Assembly: GCA_005789685.1 (NCBI GenBank) | Contig: SXXD01000263.1 | Span: forward strand, 1-7,018 | Direction of reading: 5' to 3' | DNA: 7,018 bases | Source: Burkholderiales bacterium | GTDB lineage: Bacteria; Pseudomonadota; Gammaproteobacteria; Burkholderiales; Burkholderiaceae_C | Shown here: one piece after another, positions 6,192 through 7,018 of the stretch | Position numbering within the stretch: position 1 is the first letter of the stretch | Layout of the letters: each line of letters starts with the position of its first letter | Program-made: the position numbers and the translations under genes | Notes under the pieces: generated by a model | Told to the model about the DNA's origin: nothing | Database searches by the model: none | What the model saw: the letters and a program-made list of their open reading frames with translations, nothing else

Positions 6192-7018
6192 GTGAACCCT
6201 GACATTTATTCAAGCATTGTGATGCACCCTGCAGACAACGTGGCCATTGTGGTGACGGCGGGAGGTTTGAAGCTGGGAGATCGAGTTCGAAAAGGTTTGT
6301 CCCAAGACAGCCTGGTCTTATTGAATGCTGTGCCGCAAGGACACAAAGTTGCCTTAAGTGCCATAGCAGCGGGTCAAGCTGTTATTCGCTACAACGTCAA
6401 GATTGGCAATGCCAAAGTCGACATTCCAGCTGGCAGTTGGGTGCATGAACGCTTGCTCGACATTCCAGCCGCCAGAGACTTTCAAAATTTACCCATGGCC
6501 ACCGCGCCACACGCTCCCATAGAGCCGCTCACGGGCTTTACCTTTGAAGGCTACCGAAATTCAGACGGCTCCGTGGGAACGCGCAACATTTTGGCCGTGA
6601 CCACCACGGTTCAATGTGTGGCGGGGGTTGTATCAATTGCGGTGCAAAAAATCAAAGATGAGTTGTTGCCTTTTTATCCCAACGTGGACGATGTGGTGGG
6701 CATTGAGCACACTTATGGTTGTGGTGTGGCCATCGATGCGCCTGATGCCGTCATTCCCATTCGCACCCTGCGCAACATCAGCCTCAATCCTAACTTTGGC
6801 AATGAAGTGTTTGTGATCAGTCTAGGCTGTGAAAAATTACCACCGCAGCGCTTGTTGCCGCCAGGCAGTTTTCCATTGGTCGACGAACGAACGGCAACTG
6901 ACGGACCCGACACCATTTGTTTGCAAGACGACCAGCATGTGGGCTTCATGTCCATGTTGCAGCACATTGTGGAAGGCGCCAAGCCACACTTGGCGCGCCT
7001 GAATGCCAGACGCCGCGA
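6192..7018 (+). CDS. garD: Galactarate dehydratase, N-terminal half (3' truncated by window end)
   Basis: Dehydrates meso-galactarate to 5-keto-4-deoxy-D-glucarate, the same product as GudD. The frame is open from 6168 to the window end; from the GTG at 6192 it gives 275 residues, about half of the 523-residue E. coli GarD. An N-terminal SAF-type domain contains HPADNVAIVV (12-21) and PQGHKVAL (48-55). The main UxaA/GarD domain follows, with FTFEGYRNSDGSVGTRN (116-132), YPNVDDVVGIEHTYGCGVA (162-180) and IRTLRNISLNPNFG (190-203), then LGCEKL (211-216). Cysteines C142, C177 and C213 sit in family-conserved positions. These segments fit GarD better than altronate dehydratase UxaA. The start is uncertain: GTG 6192, GTG 6219 and ATG 6222 are in frame, none with a well-spaced Shine-Dalgarno; GAGGA at 6166-6170 is about 20 bases before 6192. 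I chose 6192 because it leaves a short N-terminal stretch before the SAF domain. Confidence 0.9.
   Translation, partial: MNPDIYSSIVMHPADNVAIVVTAGGLKLGDRVRKGLSQDSLVLLNAVPQGHKVALSAIAAGQAVIRYNVKIGNAKVDIPAGSWVHERLLDIPAARDFQNLPMATAPHAPIEPLTGFTFEGYRNSDGSVGTRNILAVTTTVQCVAGVVSIAVQKIKDELLPFYPNVDDVVGIEHTYGCGVAIDAPDAVIPIRTLRNISLNPNFGNEVFVISLGCEKLPPQRLLPPGSFPLVDERTATDGPDTICLQDDQHVGFMSMLQHIVEGAKPHLARLNARRR

Noticed and set aside
1..7018. Search for tRNA, rRNA, CRISPR arrays, insertion sequences and phage attachment sites
   Set aside because: No clover-leaf, regularly spaced repeat, transposase-like frame or flanking terminal repeats seen. Coding genes fill almost the entire window.

Overview
The window looks like chromosomal DNA of a betaproteobacterium, most likely Burkholderiales and probably Comamonadaceae. 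This rests on the gene order (haem A synthase, haem O synthase, SCO protein, then a convergent rpoH), the protein sequences, and the moderate base composition. The genus cannot be fixed from the sequence. Every gene is intact except the two cut by the window edges. I see no mobile element, CRISPR array, tRNA or rRNA, and no gene-free stretch longer than about 155 bases.

Left block (1-2773, + strand): the end of a small upstream gene, then ctaA, ctaB and an SCO-family copper chaperone, tightly packed. CtaB farnesylates haem B to haem O, CtaA oxidises haem O to haem A, and SCO helps load copper into the CuA centre. The block is therefore the cofactor-assembly end of an aa3-type cytochrome c oxidase cluster whose structural genes presumably lie to the left. 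It ends at a symmetric hairpin terminator (2802-2825) shared with the convergent rpoH.

Middle (2848-3887, - strand): rpoH, the heat-shock sigma factor sigma-32. Its upstream region carries a perfect CIRCE element (TTAGCACTC-N9-GAGTGCTAA, 3824-3850), the binding site of the HrcA repressor, directly against a likely -10 box. An AT-rich array of TTGATATT units lies just upstream. This implies that HrcA represses the sigma-32 gene, linking the two classical heat-shock systems.

Right block (3946-7018): a sugar-acid catabolic locus. gudD (glucarate dehydratase) and udh (uronate dehydrogenase) run leftwards as a two-gene operon; garD (galactarate dehydratase, cut by the window end) runs rightwards from a 59-base divergent intergenic region. 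Udh oxidises D-glucuronate or D-galacturonate to aldarolactones. After the lactones open, GudD and GarD dehydrate glucarate and galactarate to 5-keto-4-deoxy-D-glucarate. Later steps and any transporter or regulator are not in the window. The short intergenic region holds overlapping promoter-like boxes and a small palindrome that could be the operator.

Nothing here is clearly a new type of system. The most informative signals are the CIRCE-controlled rpoH and the compact divergent aldarate locus with its unassigned operator and uncertain garD start.
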